From assembly GCF_007750395.1 (NCBI RefSeq), contig NZ_CP036281.1, positions 3,619,001 through 3,683,000 of the forward strand: a stretch of DNA of 64,000 nt, written 5' to 3'. How positions within the stretch are numbered: position 1 is the first letter of the stretch; the number at the start of each line of letters is the position of its first letter. This document shows, piece by piece, positions 9,371-17,901 of the stretch. The translations under genes and the position numbers were made by a program. The notes beneath the pieces were generated by a model. The model was not told the origin of the DNA. It did no database searches and saw nothing but the letters and a program-made list of their open reading frames with translations. This stretch comes from Polystyrenella longa. GTDB taxonomy: Bacteria > Planctomycetota > Planctomycetia > Planctomycetales > Planctomycetaceae.

Positions 9371-9886
9371 ATGACAAAGCAGGGTTCCCCACGACACGCC
9401 GTTTACGCCGGTAGCTTTGATCCAATCACGCTTGGGCATTGTGACATCATTGAGCGGGGCGCAGCCCTGTTCGACAAATTAACCGTCGGGGTCGGGATCA
9501 ATCCTGACAAAAGGCCGCTGTTCGAATCTGAGGAACGAGTAGAATTAATCTCACAAGTCCTGAAGAAACTGTCCAATGTCGAAGTGAAGTGCTTCACCGG
9601 CCTGACTGTTTCATTTGTACATGACTGTGACGCTTCGGTGATGCTACGTGGTATTCGGACGTTGACGGACATTGAATCTGAATTCACGATGTCGCTCGCC
9701 AACCACACCCTCGCTCCCGACATTGAAACAGTCTTCCTCATGTCAGGAGAAAGTTTTACCCATATCTCCAGCTCACTGATTAAACAAATTGCCCTTCTGG
9801 GGGGAGCTGAGAATGCCGACCGCCTGGCTAATTTCGTCCCGGAACCCGTGATCAAACCACTCATGGCTAAATTTGCCAATCGCTAA
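9371..9886 (+). CDS. coaD: pantetheine-phosphate adenylyltransferase (CoaD)
   Basis: Cytoplasmic enzyme of coenzyme A synthesis: 4'-phosphopantetheine + ATP gives dephospho-CoA + PPi. The nucleotidyltransferase motif YAGSFDPITLGHCDIIERGA starts at residue 13, and the C-terminal ISSSLIKQIALLGG carries the second (ISSTFIRE-type) motif. At 171 residues it is only slightly longer than the usual 160. I took ATG 9371 (MTKQGSPRHAVY) as start because it puts the motif near the N-terminus and has GAAGG upstream; an extension to 9305 would add unrelated sequence. Confidence 0.95.
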   Translation: MTKQGSPRHAVYAGSFDPITLGHCDIIERGAALFDKLTVGVGINPDKRPLFESEERVELISQVLKKLSNVEVKCFTGLTVSFVHDCDASVMLRGIRTLTDIESEFTMSLANHTLAPDIETVFLMSGESFTHISSSLIKQIALLGGAENADRLANFVPEPVIKPLMAKFANR

Positions 9887-10192
9887 ACGGGTCACTTATG
9901 GACAGTGGAGTACCATCCCTGGAAACTTGGCCTATTACGGAACTGTCCAAAAGATCGCCTCAACCCGCACGATCGTCATAACCGATACTCTGTTTATATA
10001 GACGAGATCCAAGGGGATCGTACGTCTGTTGATTTGATATCACCGCAGGCCAACTCCATTCGGAAATTCGGTCTGCTGATATTCAAGAGCAATCAAACAG
10101 GTGAAACGGATACGCAGGACAGTGATCGGAACGCTCAATATGTTAATTTGAGCTGCCCCCTCTGGCGAAACCGACACCCTATCTTGGATAAG

Positions 10193-12997
10193 ATGGATCG
10201 GGATATGACCTCAGCGACCAAGTTGCTTCAACGCGCCGTCAGTCACGAGCGGAATGGTGAACTTCAGGCATCAGAAGAAACACTTAAAAAGCTGATCACA
10301 CGGCACCCGCGCCATAGTGATGCGCTGCATCTGATGGGAGGCGTGATTCTGAAACAGCAGCGGCCAGTTGACGCACTGAACTTCTTTAAACGTGCTCTTG
10401 AGACAGGAACGCGTACGGCGCCCCTATTCAGCAACATGGGCGCAACCTGTCGGCAGATAGGTAATCTGACAGAATCGATCATGTACTACTCCAAGGCGAT
10501 CGAAATCGATCCACGTTATGCACCGGCCTGGTTCAATCTGGGAATCATGCATGAGATGCAAGGCGATCTTGAATCAGCCCAAAAATGCTACGAAAAAACA
10601 ATCGAATTAAAACCAGATTTCTCTGCAGCGCACAACAACCTGGCAAACTTGATTCCCAAGCTGGCAGGTGGCGAAACGATGGTTTTGAAGCACCAGGAAA
10701 AGGCAGTGCAATTAAAACCTCAGAATGCCAATTATCAGAACAGCCTTGCGCGCACGCTTTATACTGAAGGTCGCCATGAAGAATCGTTGGAATGTTTTCA
10801 ACGAGCGATCGAACTCAGTCCAACTAATGCAGACTATCTCGTCGACTGCGGCGTAGTCCTCAATATGCTGGAGAGATCTGAGGAGGCATTGGAGCTTCTC
10901 GAAAAAGCACTGGAGATGGTCCCGGACCATCCTGTAGCCTTATTCAATGCCGGAAAGATTCGCCACAATTCCGGTCAGCACGAAGAGGCAGCCCTCTATT
11001 ATCGCTCAATTCTGGAACAGGATAATAACCATGTGTCAGCCTTGCTCAATCTGGCGAAGTGTGAGCGGGAATTACATAACTACGACGAAAGCGAGCAACT
11101 TTTTATTCGATACCAGGAAATTACTGGTAATGAAAAGGTGACGTTCCTGAACCTGGCTTTCAACAAGTTATATCAGGATCAGTTGATCGAATCAGAAGAG
11201 TTGATAAACAAAGCTCTTGAAATTGACCCGAAGTACGTCGAGGCAATTGAGGCAATGGTTCGGCTGCGCAAACTTCAGGATGACTTTCCAGCAGTACGCG
11301 ATCTCCTGAAACGGGTCTGCATGCTGAAACCAAAGGATATCGATTGCCGGTATCAACTGGCGAACTGTCATTACAAACTGGATGAATATGCGTCTTGCGA
11401 AGATCGCATTATGCAGATCCTCAATCTGGACGACACCCACTTTCCTACCTGGTTCTTGCTGGGCAACCTATGGGGACTCCATGACAAACCAGATAAAGCA
11501 ATCGAATGTTATTTAAAGACGCTCGAACTTTGTCCGAGTCATGTCGCAGCGCATACAAATATTGCCGAATTAAGCCGCGGTTCGGGAGACTTGGAAAAAG
11601 CTCGAGAGCACTTCGACCTTAGTCTCAAATACAAAGATGATCCAGCTACCCGGTTGAAAAGATCGGTTCTCATTCCACCGATTATCGGATCGCGTGAAGA
11701 AATTTTGATGACGCGACAGGCACTGGAACTAAATCTCGATGAGATGATCTCGAGTGAGTGCTACGTCCATCCAGATCGGGAGATCCTTCCGACTCTGTTT
11801 TATCTCGCGTATCACGGTATGGATGACCGTTCGCTTCTCGAAAGATACTCTAAGGTTGTCGTCCCTTCTAATGAGTTTGAACCATCGCCACGGGTAGTAG
11901 TAAAACGAGACGATGATCGAATCCGAATTGGATTCATCTCACATCATTTCAAGAATCACACTATCGGAAACTTAAATCAGGGACTGATCAAGAAAATCGA
12001 CCATACCAGATTTCATACCACTGTTTTCTCTCAGTTGAAGCATGAAGACTACATGGGCCGATTATTTCAAAACGAGGCCGATGAATTTATCCATCTCAAG
12101 TCAAACATCGGGGCCGCCGTCGAATTGATCCAGAATCAGGACTTAGACATTCTGTACTACCCTGACCTGGGAATGGATCCATATACATTCTCGCTGGCCC
12201 ACTTACGACTTGCACCACTGCAATGCGTTTCGTGGGGACACCCCGTCACTTCCGGGTCCCCCGAGATCGATTACTATGTTTCGACAGAGTTAATTGATGG
12301 CCCCGAGGCCCAACAGCATTTCACAGAAGAACTCGTACGGTTTAAAACCTTGCCGACCTACTTCTACTATCCAAGTTTACCGAAAGTATTCCACACACGG
12401 GCTGAACTCGGCTTGCCTGAAAAAGGGAATCTGTATGTTTGCCCTCAGAGTCTTTTCAAATTCCATCCCGACATGGATGACATTTTCAAGGGAATTCTGC
12501 AACAGGATCCTGAGGGATACGTCATTCTAATTGACGGGATCGAGCAGAAATGGAATAAGAGACTGAGAACACGGTACCAGGAGGCAATGCCACAGGAACA
12601 TGATCGAATCCTGTTCATATCCCGACTTGATCATGAAAAGTATATGAGTCTGGTTCATAATACCGATGTCATGCTTGACCCTCTTCCCTTTGGGGGTGGA
12701 AATACATCTTATCAGGCATTGGCCCTTGGAATCCCTATTGTGACATGCCCTCCCGTTCATCAGCGGGGACGCTTCACACAGGGTCTTTATAGGAAGATCG
12801 ACGTCATGGATTGCGTCGTCGAATCTTACGAAGACTATATTAACCTGTCCGTTGAGCTTGCTCTGAATAAGAGCAAGCGTGACGACGTCAAATCGAAGAT
12901 TTTGAATTCCAACAGTATTCTATTCGAAGAGGTAGAAGCGGTTCGGGAATTTGAATCGTTCTTTGAGCAGATCGTTCAAAAAACACAAGGATCGTAA
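10193..12997 (+). CDS. TPR-repeat O-GlcNAc-transferase-like glycosyltransferase (SPINDLY/GT41 family)
   Basis: Probable protein O-glycosyltransferase of about 934 residues. An N-terminal superhelix of about a dozen TPRs (for example AIEIDPRYAPAWFNLGIMHE, AIELSPTNADYLVDCGVVLN) is followed by the GT41 catalytic half: IGFISHHFKNHTIGNLNQGL, LDILYYPDLGMDPYTFSLAH and FGGGNTSYQALALGIPIVTC, the last being the nucleotide-sugar binding block. The frame is open back to a GTG at 9905, but those 96 residues look non-coding, so I prefer ATG 10193; ATG 10205 is also possible. Downstream lie a sugar-type C-methyltransferase and a sulfotransferase on the same strand, which suggests a glycan-decoration pathway. 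The sugar and acceptors are unknown. Confidence 0.85.
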   Translation: MDRDMTSATKLLQRAVSHERNGELQASEETLKKLITRHPRHSDALHLMGGVILKQQRPVDALNFFKRALETGTRTAPLFSNMGATCRQIGNLTESIMYYSKAIEIDPRYAPAWFNLGIMHEMQGDLESAQKCYEKTIELKPDFSAAHNNLANLIPKLAGGETMVLKHQEKAVQLKPQNANYQNSLARTLYTEGRHEESLECFQRAIELSPTNADYLVDCGVVLNMLERSEEALELLEKALEMVPDHPVALFNAGKIRHNSGQHEEAALYYRSILEQDNNHVSALLNLAKCERELHNYDESEQLFIRYQEITGNEKVTFLNLAFNKLYQDQLIESEELINKALEIDPKYVEAIEAMVRLRKLQDDFPAVRDLLKRVCMLKPKDIDCRYQLANCHYKLDEYASCEDRIMQILNLDDTHFPTWFLLGNLWGLHDKPDKAIECYLKTLELCPSHVAAHTNIAELSRGSGDLEKAREHFDLSLKYKDDPATRLKRSVLIPPIIGSREEILMTRQALELNLDEMISSECYVHPDREILPTLFYLAYHGMDDRSLLERYSKVVVPSNEFEPSPRVVVKRDDDRIRIGFISHHFKNHTIGNLNQGLIKKIDHTRFHTTVFSQLKHEDYMGRLFQNEADEFIHLKSNIGAAVELIQNQDLDILYYPDLGMDPYTFSLAHLRLAPLQCVSWGHPVTSGSPEIDYYVSTELIDGPEAQQHFTEELVRFKTLPTYFYYPSLPKVFHTRAELGLPEKGNLYVCPQSLFKFHPDMDDIFKGILQQDPEGYVILIDGIEQKWNKRLRTRYQEAMPQEHDRILFISRLDHEKYMSLVHNTDVMLDPLPFGGGNTSYQALALGIPIVTCPPVHQRGRFTQGLYRKIDVMDCVVESYEDYINLSVELALNKSKRDDVKSKILNSNSILFEEVEAVREFESFFEQIVQKTQGS

Positions 12998-13095
12998 TAG
13001 ATTACCTGAAACCGAGAGGATAACTCCTCAGAGATCGTCATACAGTCAGGCGATCTACTTCATACGGTTTCGAAATCGAAGGAAATGGATTTCCG

Positions 13096-14481
13096 ATGAC
13101 CAATCAATCAAACATGTCAGACAAGAGCCCGACCACTAACAATGCGTCTCTCTCTGAACTGATGCATGAATCGACCTGCCCCGCTTGTGGGCATCATGTC
13201 GCTGTGACTTTCTATCGTGGTGGAAGCCTTCCATTGACGACACAGGCCTGGCCGCAAAGTGCCCAAGAAGCCCATGAGATGCCGCGGCACCCTCACGAGT
13301 TCGTGCGCTGTATTGATTGCGGCCACGTTTTCAACCGAGAGTTTCGGTATGAAAACGTCCCATACCAAACCAAACCAAACCTGATGTATAACCGGGGAAA
13401 GACCTGGGAAGCACATATTGAACGGGTGAAACAACTGTTACTCGATCAACTTCCGGAAGTCCCCACCGTCGTCGAAATCGGTTGTGGCGACGGCACCCTG
13501 CTCTGCTCCATGGCTGCCGCACGGCCACAAGGACGTTTCTACGGATTCGACCCGAACGCCCAGATAGAAACAGGCGGTGGTTTAATCGAAGCGCGTGCAA
13601 CGCTGTTTGAACCATCGAAACACATTGCCGAACTGAAGCCTGACTTAATCATCAGTCGACACGTTCTTGAGCATTTGATGAATCCACTTGGCTTTGTGCA
13701 ACAGGTCGCCTTCGCATCCAGTTGGGAAGATGCCCAGACAAAGCTATATATTGAAGTCCCTTGTATCGATCGTGTTTTTGAACTCAACCGAACAATCGAT
13801 TTTTACTACGAACATCGGTCCCATTTTACATCAAACTCATTGACCAAGATGCTGGAACGGTGTTCGTCTGAAGTCGAAATGATTGCCACAGGATATAACA
13901 ACGAAGTGGTCATGGGGCTGGCCAGTTTCGGAAAAGAAACCGAGTCGATTGAAGTAGCCCAGGAAGCAATCCAGTTTTCGCACGGGGCAATGGAAGCGAA
14001 GAACCGCGTACGGACTCAACTTAAGAATCTGCAGGCGGCGGGTAAGCGAATCGCAATATGGGGAGGCACCGGTAAAGCAGCCTCTTTCATTAACCAATTC
14101 GATCTCGACGAGAAGTCCTTCCCGCTGATTGTCGACTCGGACGCCGCGAAAGTCGGTACTCACGTCCCTGGTATGGGTCAAAAGATTCTGTATCGCGACT
14201 TGCTAGTACGCCAACCGGCCGACGTTATTCTCATTGCAACTCAATGGCGTGCCCGCGATATTGCTATGGAAATTGAATCCGCTGGCATCCAAGCGGACAG
14301 TTTACTTGTCGAATGGCGTGGTGAACTGATCGACTACCACCTGAATGCGGACTTGTTCGATACCAATCGCGGGGAAACACTCGCAAGTAAATCAAACAAG
14401 GATCATCGTCCCCCGGAACGGGCACCCCATCTCTTTCAACCGTTTCCTGAGACAGTTCAACAGATAGAGGACATAACATGA
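13096..14481 (+). CDS. SAM-dependent C-methyltransferase with zinc-binding N-domain (Methyltransf_13/14 type)
   Basis: Protein of 461 residues with the three-part layout of NDP-sugar C-methyltransferases. A putative zinc site has Cys28, Cys31, Cys72 and Cys75. A class I SAM domain carries motif I VVEIGCGDGTLL (125-136) and the post-motif SRHVLEHLMNP. A C-terminal Rossmann-like half has IWGGTGKAASF (321-331). The YYEHRSHFT segment is also typical of this group. The likely role is methylation of a nucleotide-linked or glycan sugar, although these enzymes are also found fused to other pathways. It is coupled to the sulfotransferase gene by an ATGA overlap. Start ATG 13096 follows AAGGAAATGG. Confidence 0.8.
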   Translation: MTNQSNMSDKSPTTNNASLSELMHESTCPACGHHVAVTFYRGGSLPLTTQAWPQSAQEAHEMPRHPHEFVRCIDCGHVFNREFRYENVPYQTKPNLMYNRGKTWEAHIERVKQLLLDQLPEVPTVVEIGCGDGTLLCSMAAARPQGRFYGFDPNAQIETGGGLIEARATLFEPSKHIAELKPDLIISRHVLEHLMNPLGFVQQVAFASSWEDAQTKLYIEVPCIDRVFELNRTIDFYYEHRSHFTSNSLTKMLERCSSEVEMIATGYNNEVVMGLASFGKETESIEVAQEAIQFSHGAMEAKNRVRTQLKNLQAAGKRIAIWGGTGKAASFINQFDLDEKSFPLIVDSDAAKVGTHVPGMGQKILYRDLLVRQPADVILIATQWRARDIAMEIESAGIQADSLLVEWRGELIDYHLNADLFDTNRGETLASKSNKDHRPPERAPHLFQPFPETVQQIEDIT

Positions 14482-15215
14482 TTACTCTGGCACTCGGTAT
14501 TCCCCGCTCGGCAACCACGTGGGCTTTTAATGTTTGTCGACATCTGTATGACTTTCAGGGACTTCAGTACAAGATCTATAACCCCACGGACTACCTGCAA
14601 ATGGAAGAGCTGATTGTAACGCTCGACCAACAGGAACATGCAATTATCCATGGGCACGACTTGACACCGAACTTGTTAAAACTTGCCACACTCAATCAGG
14701 TACGTCCGTTCTTCAATTATCGTAACCCCTGTGACGTCGTTGTTTCTCAAATTAAACTGCACGACCTTGATTTGGAAACTGCCATCCAAATCACGGCCAA
14801 CGCGTATACTTACCTCGAACCAGCGATGGCCATGCCGGGAATAATGCTGATTCCTTATGAACACGCGACTTCGCAACCAGAATCGATAATCTATCAGATG
14901 GCGACTAAGTTGAGCATCTTCCTGCCGCTTGACAAAGCCAAAGAGATTGCCGAAGAGACATCGTATGCGAAACATAAAAAAGTGATGGACGAAGTGAATC
15001 GAGAAGGGGCGGAGGACGTGGGAACATTGTATACTTCATCCCGTAAGATCCGTTTTTCAGAAACACATCTGATCAACGATCGTCACCTTCAATCTGGAAA
15101 GAATGGACGCTGGCGAGAAGAGCTGACTCCTCCAGAACAGGAGCGAGTCCTCGAAAGATTCACCCCGCTATTAAAGGCACTCGGGTTTGAATCTGATATA
15201 CGAGCAGCTGCCTGA
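14478..15215 (+). CDS. PAPS-dependent sulfotransferase
   Basis: Cytosolic-type sulfotransferase of 245 residues expected to move sulfate from PAPS to a hydroxyl acceptor. The 5'-phosphosulfate loop is GIPRSATTW (7-15), matching the PKSGTTW type. The 3'-phosphate motif is RNPCDVVVSQ (82-91) with Arg82 and Ser90. The C-terminal KNGRWREELTPPE recalls the GxxGxWK motif. It overlaps the upstream methyltransferase by four bases, so both are translated from one message. With the GT41 enzyme upstream, a sulfated, methylated glycan is a reasonable guess. The window also carries two sulfatases, which would act in the opposite direction on external substrates. Confidence 0.82.
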   Translation: MITLALGIPRSATTWAFNVCRHLYDFQGLQYKIYNPTDYLQMEELIVTLDQQEHAIIHGHDLTPNLLKLATLNQVRPFFNYRNPCDVVVSQIKLHDLDLETAIQITANAYTYLEPAMAMPGIMLIPYEHATSQPESIIYQMATKLSIFLPLDKAKEIAEETSYAKHKKVMDEVNREGAEDVGTLYTSSRKIRFSETHLINDRHLQSGKNGRWREELTPPEQERVLERFTPLLKALGFESDIRAAA

Positions 15216-15290
15216 GCTGGTTCCTCTCCTGACCAACCTAGGCCTGCCTCAGCAGTGCGTGTTCATTCTTCTTCATTAAGTGAGCACTCC

Positions 15291-16244
15291 ATGAGTCTAT
15301 TATTTATTCGGGAAGAAGAAGCCCAAAAGCTGATCGACATGCCGCAAGCTATCGCTGCGGTCGAACAGGTCTTTCGATCATTGGGAAATCAAGAGGCACA
15401 GAACGTCCCGCGACATCGGGTTCAAGTTCCCGGCGTGATGCTGCATTCCCTGAGTGCGAGCGTAACGCCTCTCGGCTACGTCGGTTGGAAGAACTACATT
15501 ACAACACGAACGGCTGCTCGGTTTCATATCGCACTCTACGATCAGGAAGGTCATTGGGTCGCTTTACTCGAAGCGGATTGGTTAGGCCAACTTCGCACGG
15601 GTGCTGCCAGTGGAGTAACAACGGCTAAACTGGCCAATCCCGAAGCAAAGTCCGTCGCAGTTTTCGGAAGTGGAAAACAGGCGAGAACGCAGTTAGAGGC
15701 AGTTTGTGCCGTAAGACCAGTACAACAGGCTTCGGTATATAGTCACACCGCTGCGAATCGTGAATCTTTCGCCCTGGAGATGAGCGACCAGCTCGGCATA
15801 TCAGTGCTTGCGGCACCTGATCCGGCTACTTGTCTAACTGACAAAGAGATTGTCATTACAGCAACCACCAGCCAGAGCCCATTGGTGACAGGCGACTTAC
15901 TTAAGCCAGGCATGCATATCAATGCCATCGGCAGCAACGCGCTGAATCGGTCCGAACTGAGTGCCGATTGCTTTTCCCGGATCAATCAGATCGTCTGCGA
16001 TGATCTCAATTCCTGTCGGAATGAAGCGGGTGACTTTGTAGAACCATTAAAAGCCGGGACGATCACTTGGGGTTCAATGGCATCGCTAGCGGAGTTGCTG
16101 ACGGAAAATAAAAACCAACGAGAGTGCAAATCCGATATCACTCTTTTCAAATCGGTTGGAATGGCGATTGAAGATATCGCGGTCGCCGCTCATGTTTATG
16201 AGGCCGCGAAAGAGCAAGGTGTCGGTACAGTTCTCGACATTTGA
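15291..16244 (+). CDS. ornithine cyclodeaminase / mu-crystallin family protein
   Basis: NAD(P)-dependent enzyme of 317 residues from the OCD/mu-crystallin family, whose members include ornithine cyclodeaminase, alanine dehydrogenase, ketimine reductase and opine-type dehydrogenases. Visible elements are YVGWKNYITTRTA (substrate lysine region), LGQLRTGAASGV in the form GQLRTGAASGVTTAKLA, the Rossmann motif VAVFGSGKQARTQL and the Asp-rich VCDDLNSCRNEAGDF. The exact reaction cannot be assigned. ATG 15291 is preferred to an upstream GTG at 15255, which adds a low-complexity leader. A terminator follows directly. It may be the last gene of the glycan operon or independent. Confidence 0.85.
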   Translation: MSLLFIREEEAQKLIDMPQAIAAVEQVFRSLGNQEAQNVPRHRVQVPGVMLHSLSASVTPLGYVGWKNYITTRTAARFHIALYDQEGHWVALLEADWLGQLRTGAASGVTTAKLANPEAKSVAVFGSGKQARTQLEAVCAVRPVQQASVYSHTAANRESFALEMSDQLGISVLAAPDPATCLTDKEIVITATTSQSPLVTGDLLKPGMHINAIGSNALNRSELSADCFSRINQIVCDDLNSCRNEAGDFVEPLKAGTITWGSMASLAELLTENKNQRECKSDITLFKSVGMAIEDIAVAAHVYEAAKEQGVGTVLDI

Positions 16245-16280
16245 AGCAAGGCTTCAGAATACAAAAATTGAGAGTACAAT

Positions 16281-16321
16281 AAAAAACCGAGCCTAAGGAA
16301 TAACTCCTTGGCTCGATTTTT
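16281..16321. terminator. bidirectional intrinsic terminator
   Basis: A-run, then CGAGCC-T-AAGG paired with CCTT-GGCTCG (16288-16298 with 16306-16315; one bulged T), then ATTTTT. It lies between the convergent cyclodeaminase and serine acetyltransferase genes and has A/T tracts suited to both directions. Confidence 0.85.
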
Positions 16322-16348
16322 CTGTTTGTTATATCGGCTATTGTATTT

Positions 16349-17293
16349 TCAAGCCGATTGAGGTGCCTCGCGAAACCGAAGTTGCGGTTTTTCAATCGTC
16401 ACCTGCGTATGAGCAGGAACCGACTTCGTCAGTGAAACGGAAGCTCCAATCACGGAGTGGGCTCCGACCACTGTGTCTCCACCAAGTACCGTCGCGTTAG
16501 CATACAGCACGACATGTTCCTCGATCGTTGGATGTCGCTTCTGATCTCTTACGAGTCGACCTTCGTCATCGTGAGCGAAACTGAGTGCTCCCAATGTCAC
16601 ACCTTGATAAATCTTAACATACGAAGCAATCTCACAGGTCTCCCCGATCACAACACCAGTACCATGATCGATGAAGAAGTACGGACCGATATCCGCTCCC
16701 GGATGAATATCGATTCCCGTGTTCGCATGCGACCATTCTGCCAGTACGCGGGGAATCAGCGGGACATCGAGTTTATACAACTCGTGGGCGATACGATGAA
16801 TTGTAATCGCTTCGAGTCCCGGGTAGCAGAAGATGATCTCATCGATACTTTTCGCAGCCGGGTCGCCATCGTAGGCGGCCTGAGCGTCGCAATCGAGTAG
16901 ACGTCGAATACCGGGGAGACATTCCAAAAAGGCGAGTGCTTTCTTTTGCCCCAATCCTTCGAAATCCTGCTGCAGTTCCTCCTGGCATCCAACGGCATGT
17001 GTGAGTTGAAAATCGTGTCGCAACGCTCTTGCGATCTGTAATGTCAGTTTGTCATGCAATCCATCGATCAAATCACCGACATGATAAGTGATGTTACCAA
17101 TGTGCAGATTCTGGCGACGCCGATAACCGGGATAAATCACTTCCTTCAGATCCTGAGCAATCTCGATCACTGCTTCCGTACTGGGCAGCGGGCAATGTCC
17201 CAGGTGATTAATTCGATTCAGGTCGGTGTAAGTCGCAACCAGGGCGTCTGTCAAATCCGGTAATTGCTCTTTGCGGCGAAAGTCGGTAGCCAT
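16349..17293 (-). CDS. cysE: serine O-acetyltransferase (CysE/EpsC type)
   Basis: First committed enzyme of cysteine synthesis: L-serine + acetyl-CoA gives O-acetylserine. The 314-residue protein has a long helical N-domain and a C-terminal left-handed beta-helix of hexapeptide repeats beginning with [20 protein letters not shown] (active-site histidines) and [10 protein letters not shown]. The later [19 protein letters not shown] repeats complete the trimerisation face. The long N-domain fits the EpsC-type subgroup. ATG 17293 is preceded by AGAGAG at a normal distance. That site is perfectly complementary to a segment of a short upstream reading frame ending in four Cys codons (17387-17473), which suggests cysteine-controlled translation. 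A terminator lies downstream. Confidence 0.93.
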   Translation of the reverse strand: MATDFRRKEQLPDLTDALVATYTDLNRINHLGHCPLPSTEAVIEIAQDLKEVIYPGYRRRQNLHIGNITYHVGDLIDGLHDKLTLQIARALRHDFQLTHAVGCQEELQQDFEGLGQKKALAFLECLPGIRRLLDCDAQAAYDGDPAAKSIDEIIFCYPGLEAITIHRIAHELYKLDVPLIPRVLAEWSHANTGIDIHPGADIGPYFFIDHGTGVVIGETCEIASYVKIYQGVTLGALSFAHDDEGRLVRDQKRHPTIEEHVVLYANATVLGGDTVVGAHSVIGASVSLTKSVPAHTQVTIEKPQLRFREAPQSA

Positions 17294-17298
17294 GGGTT

Positions 17299-17416
17299 CT
17301 CTCTGAGATTTGGTTAAGGCTTTTTAAGTTGCCTGTGGAAGGTGCAGCGTGAGTGTGACAGTCATCAAAACCAAGTAATGACGCCATCAACAACAGCAAC
17401 AACCTCCAACAGAGAG
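17299..17416 (-). promoter_or_regulatory. putative cysteine-responsive leader: RBS/anti-RBS pairing upstream of cysE
   Basis: On the minus strand CAGAGAG (17305-17299) contains the cysE Shine-Dalgarno. CTCTCTG (17416-17410) lies inside the upstream leader frame, starting 15 bases before its first Cys codon, and the two are perfectly complementary over seven bases. Pairing would hide the cysE ribosome-binding site. A ribosome paused at the Cys codons would cover CTCTCTG and free the site. A second, small hairpin (AGGC...GCCT) lies between them. The pairing is seen directly; the switch is inferred. Confidence 0.5.
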
Positions 17417-17473
17417 GGCTCCGAAGAGGATAGAACGCATGAGAACGGAATCGGTCGGTGAAGTGGTTTGCAT
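17387..17473 (-). CDS. short leader peptide ending in four consecutive cysteines
   Basis: A 28-codon reading frame on the cysE strand: it begins MQTTSPTDSVLMRS and ends SVGGCCCC followed by TGA. A good Shine-Dalgarno (GAGGTAA) sits 6-7 bases before the ATG at 17473. The stop lies 93 bases before the cysE start. Tandem codons for the pathway end product just upstream of the biosynthetic gene are the hallmark of ribosome-mediated attenuation; poly-Cys leader frames acting this way are known in mycobacteria. Here the codons are TGT TGC TGT TGT. An internal ATG could also start translation. The peptide itself probably has no function. The alternative is chance from a CAA-type simple repeat on the other strand, but the start, RBS and gene context argue against it. 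Confidence 0.6.
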   Translation of the reverse strand: MQTTSPTDSVLMRSILFGALSVGGCCCC

Positions 17474-17901
17474 CAGTATTACCTCGCTCGCAGAACGCCC
17501 TTCCTCTGAGTTGAGTTATCCCGAAACCAGAAAACACCGAGATGTGTCTCGTTCATTCTAGGTGTACGGGAAATGAAGGGTCAAGTTTTACGCTTCAAAT
17601 CGGCTATGCAGGTAGGTTCGGTTAAGCCGATCTGGTATAGGACACTGGTTCAACCAGAGGGTTCGCAGGGTTATTCGGGAGAGGGAAGATAGGGAGAGTA
17701 AATCGGGTTTTAACGCTCTGATTCTGGATTGGCGTCAACTCGTTCCGGCGACGATGTCGATATAGAAATGAAGGTTTCCACCACGCGTCTCAACTGGCAG
17801 GTACGAATAGAACGATTCGTTTGTACACAATCCTGCCACGGTAATTGTTCGACTTCTGGTTCACCGTTACCCGATTTCCGCCTCTATCGGCGTCCTGAAT
17901 A
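17474..17901. other. intergenic region between divergent cysE leader and HD-GYP gene
   Basis: About 430 bases with no further gene I can support. It should contain the promoter of the leader-cysE transcript (leftwards) and of the HD-GYP gene (rightwards). I looked for an S-box-like riboswitch and could not recognise one. Confidence 0.5.

Noticed and set aside
9905-10192. N-terminal extension of the GT41 protein from a GTG at 9905
   Set aside because: These 96 residues have no TPR pattern, are compositionally unlike the rest and begin at a rare start; the ATG at 10193 leads directly into the TPR region.
17381-17412. CAA-type simple repeat as the only explanation for the Cys codons
   Set aside because: A trinucleotide slip could create the Cys run, but the start, RBS, stop placement and RBS complement are not explained by it. 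Kept as the main alternative.
17208-17537. Longer minus-strand frame covering the cysE leader in another phase
   Set aside because: It has no RBS and runs into cysE out of frame; the 28-codon Cys-ended frame has RBS, position and pathway logic.
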